A DNA stretch of 64,000 nucleotides, from assembly GCF_900100315.1 (NCBI RefSeq), contig NZ_FNFF01000003.1, positions 469,813-533,812 of the forward strand, in the 5' to 3' direction. This DNA is from Streptomyces indicus. Its GTDB lineage: Bacteria; Actinomycetota; Actinomycetes; Streptomycetales; Streptomycetaceae. A program made the translations under genes and the position numbers. The notes under the pieces were generated by a model. That model searched no databases, was not told the DNA's origin, and worked only from the letters and a program-made list of their open reading frames with translations. This document shows, one piece after another, positions 39,871-49,621 of the stretch (the first letter of the stretch is position 1; each line of letters begins with the position of its first letter).

Positions 39871-40547
39871 GCGCCGAGATCGGGCTGTACGGGGCGCGCG
39901 TGCGCTACGGACCGCTCGAAGCCCTGCACGGCGTCGACCTGGCCGCCCCGTACCCGGGTGTCACCGTGCTCCTGGGACGCAACGGCTCGGGCCGTACGAC
40001 GGCGCTGCGCGCCCTGGCCGGGACCGTGCGGCCGGCGGAGGGCGGCGTGCGGTGGCGGGGCAGGGACGTGACACGGCTGCCCGCACACGAGCGGGCCGCG
40101 CGCGGTCTGCGCTTCGTGCCCGACCGGCAGGCCGTCTTCGGTTCGCTGACCGTCCGGGAGAACCTCGAACTGGCCGCACCGGAGGGGGAGTTCGCGCCCG
40201 CCTTCGACGCCTATCCGGAGCTGCGCGCCCTGCTCCCCCGCCGCTCCGCCACCCTCTCGGGCGGGGAGCAGCGCATGCTGGCCGTGGCCGCCGCGCTGCT
40301 CGCCCGCCCCCGGGTCCTGCTCCTCGACGAGCCGGCCCAGGGCATGTCCCCGGCGGTCTCGGCCCGCACGTACGAACTCCTGTCGACTCTGGACGCCACC
40401 GTCGTCACTGCCGAACAGCGCCTTCCCCCGCCCCTGCGCACCCCGTCGGCCCACCCCGTCCTCGTGCACGAACTGCGCCGCGGCGCGGTGGTGTTCAGCG
40501 GCGAGGCGGCGGAGTGGGCCGAGCGGGCGAGGACCGGGCGCCACTAG
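39867..40547 (+). CDS. livF: LivF-like ABC transporter ATPase with Arg in Walker A
   Basis: A 226-aa ATP-binding protein, LivF-like and slightly short. It starts at GTG 39867 (VSAEIGLYGARVRYGPLEAL). Walker A is GRNGSGRTTA: the invariant Lys is Arg. The ABC signature ATLSGGEQRMLAVAAALL and Walker B RVLLLDEPAQGMSP are intact. The H-loop region is VVTAEQRLPPP, close to the VEQ usual for LivF. With the LivG half of the fusion it would make an asymmetric pair: one site with two good motifs and one with two degraded ones. It acts with the fused permeases and the divergent binding lipoprotein. Confidence 0.85.
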   Translation: MSAEIGLYGARVRYGPLEALHGVDLAAPYPGVTVLLGRNGSGRTTALRALAGTVRPAEGGVRWRGRDVTRLPAHERAARGLRFVPDRQAVFGSLTVRENLELAAPEGEFAPAFDAYPELRALLPRRSATLSGGEQRMLAVAAALLARPRVLLLDEPAQGMSPAVSARTYELLSTLDATVVTAEQRLPPPLRTPSAHPVLVHELRRGAVVFSGEAAEWAERARTGRH

Positions 40548-40587
40548 CGGGCCTCGCCTCACAGCGCCCGACCTCGCGTGCCACCAC

Positions 40588-41196
<609 letters not shown>

Positions 41197-41253
41197 TCAC
41201 GCTAAGCAGCGGCGCGGCGGGCCGGCGGAGTGCCGCGCCCCGGTACGGGACAG

Positions 41254-41281
41254 CCCCACCCGGTCGGAGGACCGGGCGGGG
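41254..41281 (-). terminator. Terminator between the two Rpf-like genes
   Basis: CCCC-A-CCCGGT pairs with ACCGGG-C-GGGG (41254-41281) with one mismatch and a short loop, just after the minus-strand stop at 41294. Confidence 0.6.
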
Positions 41282-41293
41282 CGCCCCGCGTGC

Positions 41294-42485
<1,192 letters not shown>

Positions 42486-43265
42486 GTGCAGCGCATGCTC
42501 GACGTCAGCGACGACGTACGCGCCGAGATCGGCGACGAGGAGGCCGACCGCCTGCTCACCGGCGACAACTCCCCGGGCAGCTACGACTGCACGTCCTGCC
42601 GCACCCCGGGCGACAGCCAGCAGGAGCGCACCAGCACCGTCCTGTTCGTCGGCGAGGAGACCGCCGTCCTCGCCTTCGCCCACGCCACGTGCCTGCCCTC
42701 GCAGGTCGTGCAGGTCCCCGAGGAGCAGCTGCAGGGCGCGGTCCAGTCCATCACCGGCGGTGAGGCCCCCGCGCAGGAGCAGGCCGAGCAGCCCGAGCAG
42801 GCCGTGCTCGGCGTGACCAGCGGCCTGGTGCTCCTGGAGGGGGACCTGCACCCCGCCCTCGTCGTCGAGCCCACCGGCCCGATCGCCCGCCCCGGCGCCA
42901 CGGGGGGCGGGGACGACTTCCTGCCGCTCCTGATCGAGCAGGGCTTCATGCCGGTGAGCCAGGTCAAGGAAGTGCCGTCCGCGCTGGGCGGCTGGTCCGT
43001 GCTGCTCGCGATGGGCCAGCTGCACGCGGTCCTCATGCCCGGCGAGAGCGGCGGCCAGGTGGCCTGGTGGCAGGCCCACCAGCCGCTCCATGTCACCGAG
43101 GGATGGCGCGCGGCGGCCAACAAGACGAACCAGGTCCTGGTGTTCGCCGCCCCGGTGGGCTCCATCGGCCGTCAGCCGCGCGAGGACCTGCTGCGCGACG
43201 CGCTCGACAAGGCCGCGGCGAACGGCCAGTTGGTGACCGCGGCCATGCCGCTGGCCGGGACGTGA
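42486..43265 (+). CDS. Conserved hypothetical cytosolic protein
   Basis: A 259-aa protein of no family I can name. GTG 42486 is preceded by GAGGAG; an ATG at 42495 is the alternative. The N-terminal part has SYDCTSCRTPGDSQQERTST (C-x2-C) and a later AHATCLPSQVV, a possible metal site. The middle contains LGVTSGLVLLEGDLHPALVV and FLPLLIEQGFMPVSQV; the C-terminal part has a GWSVLLAMGQLHAVLMPG strand set and VTEGWRAAANKTNQVLVFAA. No TM or signal is visible. The stop overlaps the next start (GTGA), so the two are co-translated and probably act together. Confidence 0.6.
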   Translation: MQRMLDVSDDVRAEIGDEEADRLLTGDNSPGSYDCTSCRTPGDSQQERTSTVLFVGEETAVLAFAHATCLPSQVVQVPEEQLQGAVQSITGGEAPAQEQAEQPEQAVLGVTSGLVLLEGDLHPALVVEPTGPIARPGATGGGDDFLPLLIEQGFMPVSQVKEVPSALGGWSVLLAMGQLHAVLMPGESGGQVAWWQAHQPLHVTEGWRAAANKTNQVLVFAAPVGSIGRQPREDLLRDALDKAAANGQLVTAAMPLAGT

Positions 43266-44008
43266 CGTCCCCCGGCCCCGGTGCGGGCCGGGACGGGGCG
43301 CTCAGGCCCGGGGGTCCGGACGCATTGCCGGCGACCGCGATCCCCGACGGCCTGCGAAGGGTCGTCAGCCGGCACGTCCTGTCGGTGGCGGCGCCCCAGG
43401 ACGCACGGCCGGTGGCCGCGGATCTGCGGCCCCTGCCGGCCACGTCCGATCGGCGGCCGGCCACCCCTGGACGCCAGATGGTCCCGGCCGGAGCGGGTAC
43501 GGGAACACCGGCGGGGACACCGTCCGGAGCCGGTACGGGGACACCGTCCGCAATCGGTACGGGGACACCGTCCGCGACCGGTACGGGGAAGGCGTACGGA
43601 GCCAGTGCGGGGACGGCGTACGGAGCCGGCCCGGGGACATCGGAGCCGAGGTCGGTACGGCCCGTCCCGCATCCCAACCGGCGTGGGGTCGTTGGCACCT
43701 ACGTGCAGCCTTACGACCCCTCCCGCCACCCGATCCCCGGCATGCGTCCCTCCGGGGAGACGCCCCCGAGCCACTCCGCCACACCGATCTACGACGACCT
43801 CTATGCGGAGTGGCGCAGGTCGTTCAAGGCTCTCCCGGGCGACCGGACCGGCGAGGAGGACCTGGGCTTCACCGCCTTCGGCAACATGCCGCAGGCCCCA
43901 CCGCGCCACCCGCGCCACGAGCCGCCACCACCGACCTGGCAGCACATGGCGCACCGCCCGGGCGGCTTCCCGGCCGCGCTGCCCCCGGGGCCGCGCAGGG
44001 AGCGCTGA
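43262..44008 (+). CDS. Hypothetical Pro/Gly-rich protein with octapeptide repeats
   Basis: A 248-aa, largely disordered protein coupled to the preceding gene by GTGA. A short ordered N-terminal part (AIPDGLRRVVSRHVLSVAAP) is followed by repeats of about 8 residues (GTGTPSAI, GTGTPSAT, GTGKAYGA) encoded by a 24-bp DNA repeat. The C-terminal part has a conserved look: RRGVVGTYVQPYDPSRHPIP, SATPIYDDLYAEWRRSFKAL and EEDLGFTAFGNMPQ. The YDDLYAEWRRSFKALPGDR helix is the best candidate for a binding segment. Function is unknown. Confidence 0.55.
   Translation: MTSPGPGAGRDGALRPGGPDALPATAIPDGLRRVVSRHVLSVAAPQDARPVAADLRPLPATSDRRPATPGRQMVPAGAGTGTPAGTPSGAGTGTPSAIGTGTPSATGTGKAYGASAGTAYGAGPGTSEPRSVRPVPHPNRRGVVGTYVQPYDPSRHPIPGMRPSGETPPSHSATPIYDDLYAEWRRSFKALPGDRTGEEDLGFTAFGNMPQAPPRHPRHEPPPPTWQHMAHRPGGFPAALPPGPRRER
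43531..43626 (+). repeat. 24-bp tandem repeat inside a coding region
   Basis: Four consecutive 24-bp units (43531, 43555, 43579, 43603), each starting CGGTACGGGGA or close to it, with diverged partial copies on both sides (about 43488-43640). Units stay in frame and encode 8 residues each. Confidence 0.85.
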
Positions 44009-44026
44009 GCCCCCGTACGGCACGCG

Positions 44027-44060
44027 GAAGGCCCACCCGGCAGTCGCCTGGTGGGCCTTC
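44027..44060. terminator. Bidirectional terminator before der
   Basis: An 11-bp perfect stem GAAGGCCCACC/GGTGGGCCTTC with a 12-nt loop, between two converging stops (44008 and 44081). Confidence 0.82.
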
Positions 44061-44080
44061 GTACGACCGGAACCGACCGG

Positions 44081-45562
44081 CTACTTCTTCTTGCTGCGCT
44101 TCTCGCGCACCCGCACCGAGATGTGGATCGGCGTCCCCTCGAAGCCGAACTCCTCGCGCAGCCGGCGCTCGATGAACCGCCGGTAGCCGGCCTCGATGAA
44201 GCCGGAGGCGAAGAGCACGAACCGCGGGGGCTTCGTGCCCGCCTGCGTACCGAACAGGATGCGGGGCTGCTTGCCGCCGCGGACCGGGTGCGGGTGGGAG
44301 GCGACCAGCTCGCCGAGGAAGGAGTTGAGGCGGCCGGTGGGGACGCGGGTCTCCCAGCCCTCGAGCGCCGTCTCGATCGCCGGGACCAGCTTCTCCATGT
44401 GGCGGCCGGTGCGCGCCGAGACGTTCACCCGCGGCGCCCAGGCGACCTGGCCCAGCTCGGTCTCGATCTCGCGCTCGAGGTAGTAGCGGCGCTCCTCGTC
44501 GAGGGTGTCCCACTTGTTGAACGCCATGACGATCGCACGCCCGGCCTCCACCGCCATCGTGACGATGCGCTGGTCCTGGACGCTGATCGAGTCCGCGGCG
44601 TCGATGAGGATGACCGCGACCTCGGCCTTCTCCACGGCCGCGGCGGTACGCAGCGAGGCGTAGTAGTCGGCGCCGGACTGCAGATGGACCTTCTTGCGAA
44701 TACCGGCCGTGTCGATGAACTTCCAGGTGACACCGCCGAGTTCGATCAGCTCGTCGACCGGGTCGCGCGTGGTGCCGGCCAGCTCGTTGACGACGACGCG
44801 GTCCTCCTTCGCCACCTTGTTGAGGAGCGAGGACTTGCCGACGTTCGGACGGCCGATCAGCGCGATACGGCGCGGGCCGCCGACCGCGGGACCGCCGAAG
44901 GTCTGCGCCGGCGCGTCGGGCAGCACCTCGAGCACGGCGTCCAGCATGTCGCCCGTGCCGCGGCCGTGCAGCGAGGAGACCGGGTGCGGCTCGCCGATGC
45001 CGAGGGACCACAGGGAGTACGCGTCGGCCTCGCCGCTCTGGCCGTCCACCTTGTTGGCGCAGAGCACCACGGGCTTCTTGGCCTTGCGCAGCAGCTTGAC
45101 GACGGCCTCGTCGGTGTCGGTGACGCCGACCGTGGAGTCCACCACGAAGATCACGGCGTCCGCGGTGTCGATGGCGTACTCGGCCTGGGCGGCGACGGAG
45201 GCGTCGATGCCGAGGACGTCCTGCTCCCAGCCGCCGGTGTCGACGACCTTGAAGCGGCGGCCCGCCCACTCGGCCTCGTAGGTGACGCGGTCGCGCGTGA
45301 CGCCCGGCTTGTCCTCGACGACCGCCTCGCGGCGGCCGATGATGCGGTTCACCAGGGTCGACTTGCCGACATTGGGGCGGCCGACGACGGCGACCACGGG
45401 CAGCGGGCCGTGCCCGGCCTCCTCGATCGCGCCCTCGACCTCTTCGAGGTCGAAGCCCTCTTCCGCGGCGAGCTCCATGAACTCCGCGTACTCCGCGTCG
45501 CCGAGCGCGCCGTGGTCGTGCTCGTGCTCGTGCGCGCCCTCTGCGGGGATCTGGTCGTTCAT
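44081..45562 (-). CDS. der: Ribosome-assembly GTPase Der (EngA)
   Basis: Double-GTPase of 50S ribosome assembly, about 493 aa, with an actinobacterial N-terminal acidic extension. First G domain: [25 protein letters not shown], and NKVD in [10 protein letters not shown]. Second G domain: [30 protein letters not shown], and NKWD in [10 protein letters not shown]. The C-terminal KH-like domain begins [15 protein letters not shown] and ends [13 protein letters not shown]. Start 45562 ([20 protein letters not shown]) is preferred for its AGAGGT site; ATG 45589 is the alternative. The His/Glu stretch could bind metal. It follows plsC and cmk in the same orientation. Confidence 0.97.
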   Translation of the reverse strand: MNDQIPAEGAHEHEHDHGALGDAEYAEFMELAAEEGFDLEEVEGAIEEAGHGPLPVVAVVGRPNVGKSTLVNRIIGRREAVVEDKPGVTRDRVTYEAEWAGRRFKVVDTGGWEQDVLGIDASVAAQAEYAIDTADAVIFVVDSTVGVTDTDEAVVKLLRKAKKPVVLCANKVDGQSGEADAYSLWSLGIGEPHPVSSLHGRGTGDMLDAVLEVLPDAPAQTFGGPAVGGPRRIALIGRPNVGKSSLLNKVAKEDRVVVNELAGTTRDPVDELIELGGVTWKFIDTAGIRKKVHLQSGADYYASLRTAAAVEKAEVAVILIDAADSISVQDQRIVTMAVEAGRAIVMAFNKWDTLDEERRYYLEREIETELGQVAWAPRVNVSARTGRHMEKLVPAIETALEGWETRVPTGRLNSFLGELVASHPHPVRGGKQPRILFGTQAGTKPPRFVLFASGFIEAGYRRFIERRLREEFGFEGTPIHISVRVREKRSKKK

Positions 45563-45670
45563 GAAGTCCGTACCTCTGTCATCCGTCATCGATGGACCAC
45601 GCAGGCGCGCGGGCCACTACTCACCGCGTGCCCACCCGCAGCGGGCGGAACGCGGTGCTTCAAGTCTTAC

Positions 45671-46321
45671 TCAGCGCCCCGTGAGGCGCCTGGCGTTTTC
45701 CAGGTGGCCGGTGAGCCGCTCCTGGATGCGCAGGGTCGCCTCGTCGAGCGCCTTGCGGGTCCGCCTTCCGCTGCCGTCGCCCGCCTCGAACGGGTCTCCG
45801 AAGACCACGTCGATACGGCTGCGTAGCGCCGGCAGCCCCTTTATCAACCGTCCGGGACGGTCCGTGCTTCCCAGGACGGCCACCGGGACGATCGGCGCAC
45901 CGCTGCGGACCGCGAAATACGCGAGCCCGGCGCGCAGCGAGGCGAAGTCGCCCTCGCCCCGGGTGCCCTCGGGGAAGATCCCGAGGACGCCGCCCGCGGC
46001 GAGGACGTCGAGGGCCTTCGTGATCGCCGTGCGGTCGGCCGTGGACCGGTCGACCTCCAGCTGGCCGATCCCGGTGAGGAACGAGCCGAGCGGTCCGACG
46101 AACGCTTCCTTCTTGATCAGGAAGTGCGTGCCGCGCGGCGCCGTGCCCATCACCATGGGCCCGTCCACGTTGTGCGAGTGGTTCACGGCCAGGATGACCG
46201 GGCCGCTCGCGGGCACCTTCCAGGCCCCGAGCACGCGCGGCTTCCACAGGCCGTACATGAGCCCGACACCGATCCGCCGGCCGACCTCCGCGCCCCGCCG
46301 GGACGGCACGGTCTCGGTCAC
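45671..46321 (-). CDS. plsC: 1-acyl-sn-glycerol-3-phosphate acyltransferase
   Basis: A 216-aa membrane-associated acyltransferase of the PlsC family, making phosphatidic acid from lysophosphatidic acid. GTG 46321 overlaps the cmk stop (GTGA). The acyltransferase motif HX4D is in AVNHSHNVDGPMV, and block III is GIFPEGTRGEGDF. The N-terminal segment (GVGLMYGLWKPRVLGAW) and VPVAVLGSTDRPGR are standard. The same order (cmk-acyltransferase-der) recurs in actinobacteria. The gene starts where cmk ends, so expression is coupled. Confidence 0.9.
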   Translation of the reverse strand: MTETVPSRRGAEVGRRIGVGLMYGLWKPRVLGAWKVPASGPVILAVNHSHNVDGPMVMGTAPRGTHFLIKKEAFVGPLGSFLTGIGQLEVDRSTADRTAITKALDVLAAGGVLGIFPEGTRGEGDFASLRAGLAYFAVRSGAPIVPVAVLGSTDRPGRLIKGLPALRSRIDVVFGDPFEAGDGSGRRTRKALDEATLRIQERLTGHLENARRLTGR

Positions 46322-47001
46322 TTGGTGGCCCGCTTCTCCTCGACGAGCGTGACCACGCACTCGATGACCTGCTGCAGCGTGAGGTCGCTGGTGTCGACCT
46401 CGATGGCGTCGTCGGCCTTCGCGAGCGGGGCGACCTTGCGGCCGGAGTCGGCCGCGTCCCGCTTGAGCAGGGCCTCACGGGTGGCGTTCACGTCCGCGCC
46501 CTTGAGCTCGCCGCTGCGGCGGGCGGCACGGGCCTCGGGCGAGGCGGTGAGGAAGATCTTCAGGTCGGCGTGCGGCAGGACGGTGGTGCCGATGTCGCGG
46601 CCCTCGACGACGATGCCGTGCGGGGCGGCCGCGGCGATGGAGCGCTGCAGCTCGGTGATCCGGGTGCGCACCTCGGGCACGGCGCTGACGGCGCTGACCT
46701 TGGAGGTGACGTCCTGCGTACGGATCGGGCCGGCCACGTCGGTGCCGTCGACCGTGATGGTCGGGGCGGACGGGTCGGTGCCCGAGACGATCTCCGGCTT
46801 GTCCGCGGCGGCGGCGATGGCGGCCGGGTCCGTGATGTCGATGCCGTTGTGCACCATCCACCAGGTGATGGCCCGGTACTGGGCGCCGGTGTCCAGGTAG
46901 CTGAGGCCCAGCTGGGCGGCGACGGCCTTCGAGGTGCTCGACTTGCCCGTGCCGGAGGGTCCGTCGATGGCAACGATCACTGCGGTGGCGGTGGTGTCCA
47001 C
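46318..47001 (-). CDS. cmk: Cytidylate kinase
   Basis: A 227-aa (d)CMP kinase, transferring phosphate from ATP to (d)CMP in pyrimidine nucleotide synthesis. It starts at GTG 47001 (VDTTATAVIVAIDGPSGTGK). The P-loop is DGPSGTGKSST. CMP-binding features are the LSYLDTGAQYRAITWWMV segment (Tyr replaces the usual Met in TGAMYR), GIVVEGRDIGTTVLPHADLK and the LID Arg residues in SPEARAARR. Length fits the family. It is co-translated with plsC, and a 308-base gap full of tandem repeats separates it from tyrA upstream. Confidence 0.96.
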   Translation of the reverse strand: MDTTATAVIVAIDGPSGTGKSSTSKAVAAQLGLSYLDTGAQYRAITWWMVHNGIDITDPAAIAAAADKPEIVSGTDPSAPTITVDGTDVAGPIRTQDVTSKVSAVSAVPEVRTRITELQRSIAAAAPHGIVVEGRDIGTTVLPHADLKIFLTASPEARAARRSGELKGADVNATREALLKRDAADSGRKVAPLAKADDAIEVDTSDLTLQQVIECVVTLVEEKRATK

Positions 47002-47127
47002 GGGGCTGGGAGCGCCTTTCGTCGGCGGTGGAGTCTGCGGTACGGCGTGAGAACGCCGCCCACCAGGTTACTGGCTCCTGGGACCCCGCTTTCCCGGCGG
47101 CCCGGGGCCCTCGCTCACCGGCCCCGG

Positions 47128-47290
47128 CCCCGCAGGCCGCAGCTCACCGTCCCCGGTCCACGAGCCCGCCCCGCAGGCCGCGGCTCACAGCCCCCGGTCC
47201 ACAAGCCCGCCCCGCAGGCCGCGGCTCACCGGCACCCGCGCGCGGGCCACGGCTCACCGGCACCCGCGCGCGGGCCACGGCTCACGGGCG
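47128..47290. repeat. Two families of tandem repeats between tyrA and cmk
   Basis: A 41-bp unit beginning CCCCGCAGGCCGC starts at 47128, 47169 and 47210. A 28-bp unit beginning GGCTCACCGGCACCCG starts at 47223 and 47251, with a third partial copy at 47279. They fill most of the 308-base gap between the tyrA stop (47310) and the cmk start (47001). No ORF or promoter motif is evident. Confidence 0.88.
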
Positions 47291-47309
47291 CCGCAACGGC
47301 GTCCCGCTC

Positions 47310-48395
47310 TTACTGCCGCAGCGCCCAGCCGCGGTCCCGCAGCGCCCCCGCCAGCGCGGGCGCCACCTTCGGGTCCACGAACAGCTGGACCACACCGGCC
47401 TGCTGCCCGGTGGCGTGCTCGATGCGGACGTCCTCGATGTTCACGCCCGCCATGCCCGCGTCCGCGAAGATCCGCGCCAGCTGGCCCGGCTGGTCGGAGA
47501 TGAGGACGGCGACCGTCTCGTACGCCGTGGGGGCCGAGCCGTGCTTGCCGGGCACCCGTACCTGGCCCGCGTTGCCCCGGCGCAGCACGGTCTCGATGCC
47601 GGCCGCGCCGTCCTGCCGCTTGGCCTCGTCGGAGGACTGCAGCGCGCGCAGCGCGGTCACGGTCTCGTCGAGGTCGGCCGAGACCTCCGCGAGGAGGTCG
47701 GCGACCGGGCCGGGGTTGGCGGAGAGGATGTCGATCCACATCCGCGGGTCCGAGGCCGCGATCCGCGTGACGTCCCGGATGCCCTGGCCGCACAGCCGTA
47801 CGGCCGTCTCCTCGGCGTTCTCCAGGCGGGCCGCGACCATGCTGGAGACGAGGTGCGGCATGTGCGAGACGAGCGCGACCGCGCGGTCGTGGGCGTCCGC
47901 GTCCATGACGACGGGCACGGCCCGGCACAGGGCGACCAGTTCCAGGGCGAGGTTCAGGACCTCGGTATCGGTGGCACGGGTGGGCGTGAGCACCCACGGC
48001 CGGCCCTCGAAGAGGTCGGCGGTGGCCGCGAGCGGTCCGGAGCGCTCCTTGCCGGACATCGGGTGCGTGCCGATGTACGCCGACAGGTCGAGCCCGAGCT
48101 CCTCCAGCTCGCGCCGCGGCCCGGCCTTCACGGAGGCGACGTCCAGGTAGGCGCGGGCCGCACCGCGCCGCATGGCGTCGGCGAGGGTCGCGGCCACGTG
48201 CGCCGGCGGTACGGCGACGATCGCGAGGTCGACCGGGCCTGCGGGCGGCTCGTCGGTGCCGGCGCCGAGCGCCGCCGCCGTACGGGCCTGCTCGGGGTCG
48301 TGGTCGGCCAGGTGCACCGTGACCCCGCGGCTCTGCAGGGCCAGGGCGGCCGAGGTGCCGATGAGTCCGGTGCCGATGACGAGAGCGGTTCTCAC
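47310..48395 (-). CDS. tyrA: Prephenate dehydrogenase with ACT domain
   Basis: A 361-aa enzyme converting prephenate to 4-hydroxyphenylpyruvate for tyrosine. GTG 48395 overlaps the aroH stop (GTGA); the longer frame is antisense background. The Rossmann motif is VIGTGLIGTSAALAL. The active site has GTHPMSGKERSGP with the catalytic His, and DAHDRAVALVSHMPHLVSS for prephenate contacts. The C-terminal ACT domain (about 285-361: YETVAVLISDQPGQLARIFA, NIEDVRIEH) suggests feedback control by an aromatic amino acid. It follows chorismate mutase, which makes its substrate. Confidence 0.94.
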   Translation of the reverse strand: MRTALVIGTGLIGTSAALALQSRGVTVHLADHDPEQARTAAALGAGTDEPPAGPVDLAIVAVPPAHVAATLADAMRRGAARAYLDVASVKAGPRRELEELGLDLSAYIGTHPMSGKERSGPLAATADLFEGRPWVLTPTRATDTEVLNLALELVALCRAVPVVMDADAHDRAVALVSHMPHLVSSMVAARLENAEETAVRLCGQGIRDVTRIAASDPRMWIDILSANPGPVADLLAEVSADLDETVTALRALQSSDEAKRQDGAAGIETVLRRGNAGQVRVPGKHGSAPTAYETVAVLISDQPGQLARIFADAGMAGVNIEDVRIEHATGQQAGVVQLFVDPKVAPALAGALRDRGWALRQ

Positions 48396-48754
48396 TGGGC
48401 GATGTCCTTGCGCAGAGCGGCGGCGGCACCGAGGTACACATGGGCGATCTCGGAGCGGGGCTTGTCGGATTCGATGTGGGCGAGGATGCGGACCACCCGC
48501 GGCATGGCGCCGGCGATGTCGAGCTCCTGGGCGCAGATCAGCGGGACGTCGGTGATGCCGAGCTTGCGGGCGGCGGCCGCCGGGAAGTCGCTGTGCAGGT
48601 CGGGGGTCGCGGTGAACCAGACGCTGATCAGGTCGTCCGCGGTCAGCCCGTTGCGTTCGAGCACCTCGGTCAGCAGCGCGCCGACCTGCTCGTCCATGTG
48701 CCCGGCCTCGTCCCGTTCGAGTTGGACCGCGCCCCGGACCGCTCGTACCGCCAC
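48392..48754 (-). CDS. aroH: Chorismate mutase, AroH type
   Basis: A 120-aa trimeric chorismate mutase of the B. subtilis AroH class, rearranging chorismate to prephenate. It starts at GTG 48754 (VAVRAVRGAVQLERDEAGHM). Key residues are visible: RAVRGA with the active-site Arg, the FTATPDLHSDFPAAAARKLG segment, PLICAQELDIAGAMPRVVRI with the catalytic Glu, and HVYLGAAAALRKD with Tyr/Arg near the end. It is coupled to tyrA. Its leader holds an unusual repeat/hairpin array (48782-48835). Confidence 0.95.
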   Translation of the reverse strand: MAVRAVRGAVQLERDEAGHMDEQVGALLTEVLERNGLTADDLISVWFTATPDLHSDFPAAAARKLGITDVPLICAQELDIAGAMPRVVRILAHIESDKPRSEIAHVYLGAAAALRKDIAQ

Positions 48755-48781
48755 CGCTGCTGCTCCTCGCCCTGTGTCCGC

Positions 48782-48835
48782 CGTACGCCTGCTGACGTGC
48801 TGACCTGCTGACGTGCTGACCTGCTGAGGCGTACG
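48782..48835 (-). promoter_or_regulatory. Hairpin enclosing tandem repeats in the aroH leader
   Basis: CGTACGCCT (48782-48790) is complementary to AGGCGTACG (48827-48835). Between them a 16-bp unit GCTGACGTGCTGACCT occurs twice exactly (48791-48806, 48807-48822) plus GCTG. It lies 28-81 bases upstream of the aroH start, where it could affect translation or transcription of the aroH-tyrA operon. Confidence 0.5.
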
Positions 48836-48921
48836 CCCGCTCCCGCACTTAGGCCTGCGACCGTCGTACGCCCGTCATCTGCACGTGCTCCGAACAGCCT
48901 AGTCAGCGCGGCCGCGGACAG

Positions 48922-48957
48922 CGCGCGGCGCCCGTCTGCCGAGACGGGCGCCGCGCG
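48922..48957 (-). terminator. Terminator of the YidB-like gene
   Basis: A perfect 16-bp stem (48922-48937 with 48942-48957) with a GCCG loop, just after the minus-strand stop at 48996. Confidence 0.88.
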
Positions 48958-48995
48958 GAGGGGAGGGGGTGGCCGGTCGGGGGCCGCGGTGTGGA

Positions 48996-49418
48996 CTAGA
49001 GGTTCTGCTGCTTCATGAGCTCGTCGAGCGAGGTCGGCAGCTGGCCGGTCGGCGTCAGCTTGTCGACGACCTGCGGCAGCTGGGCGGCGATCTCGTTGGC
49101 CGCCTGCTCCTGGGTGATGCCGTTCTTGTCGGCGACCTCCTGGAGCGTGTCCGTGGGCAGCGCCTCCTGCACCTGGGCGCCGGTCACGGGCTGGTTGTCG
49201 CCGGTGCCGACCCAGGAGCCCGTCTGCTCCGTCAGACCGGCCTTGTTGAGGCCTTCGAGGAGGCCCGAGAGCGGGTTGTTGCCGCCCGACTGACCGCCCA
49301 GGAAGGACTGCAGCAGCTGGGCCAGGATGTTGCCGCCTCCGCCGCCGGAACCGCCCTGTCCGCCACCGAGGAGGCCGCCGAGGAGGCTGCCGAGATCCGG
49401 TCCGCTGTTACCCGCCAT
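48996..49418 (-). CDS. YidB-like (DUF937-type) protein
   Basis: A 140-aa protein of the YidB/DUF937-like group. The start at 49418 (MAGNSGPDLGSLLGGLLGGG) gives a low-complexity Gly/Leu-rich N-terminus, then ILAQLLQSFLGG and LSGLLEGLNKAGLTEQTGSW. The family core is VQEALPTDTLQEVADKNGIT followed by QEQAANEIAAQLPQVVDKLT and PTGQLPTSLDELM. These proteins are small, helical and widespread; YidB itself has no assigned role. No partner is indicated: the terminator separates it from aroH, and the divergent gene is a nucleotidyltransferase. Confidence 0.82.
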   Translation of the reverse strand: MAGNSGPDLGSLLGGLLGGGQGGSGGGGGNILAQLLQSFLGGQSGGNNPLSGLLEGLNKAGLTEQTGSWVGTGDNQPVTGAQVQEALPTDTLQEVADKNGITQEQAANEIAAQLPQVVDKLTPTGQLPTSLDELMKQQNL

Positions 49419-49621
49419 GGTCGCGCCTTTCGAGAGTGTGCCGGGGCCCGGCGGGCGTACCGCACGGAGCATCCCACCTAGCGTGGACAGTCCAAATGTC
49501 ACCCGATCCCCGCACTCCTGCCACTTGGCGCGACCGGGCCGTGGGGCCTTCGGACGGTGGCGGTCCGGGCCCCGGATCACCGCGGCCGGGCGGCGGCGGT
49601 GATCCCGTACGCTCCCTCCCC

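Noticed and set aside
43488..43640. CRISPR-like array
   Set aside because: Units are contiguous 24-bp tandem repeats in a coding frame, without unique spacers or cas genes.
47128..47290. CRISPR-like or IS-end repeats
   Set aside because: No spacers, no terminal inverted repeats, no transposase; simple tandem repeats.
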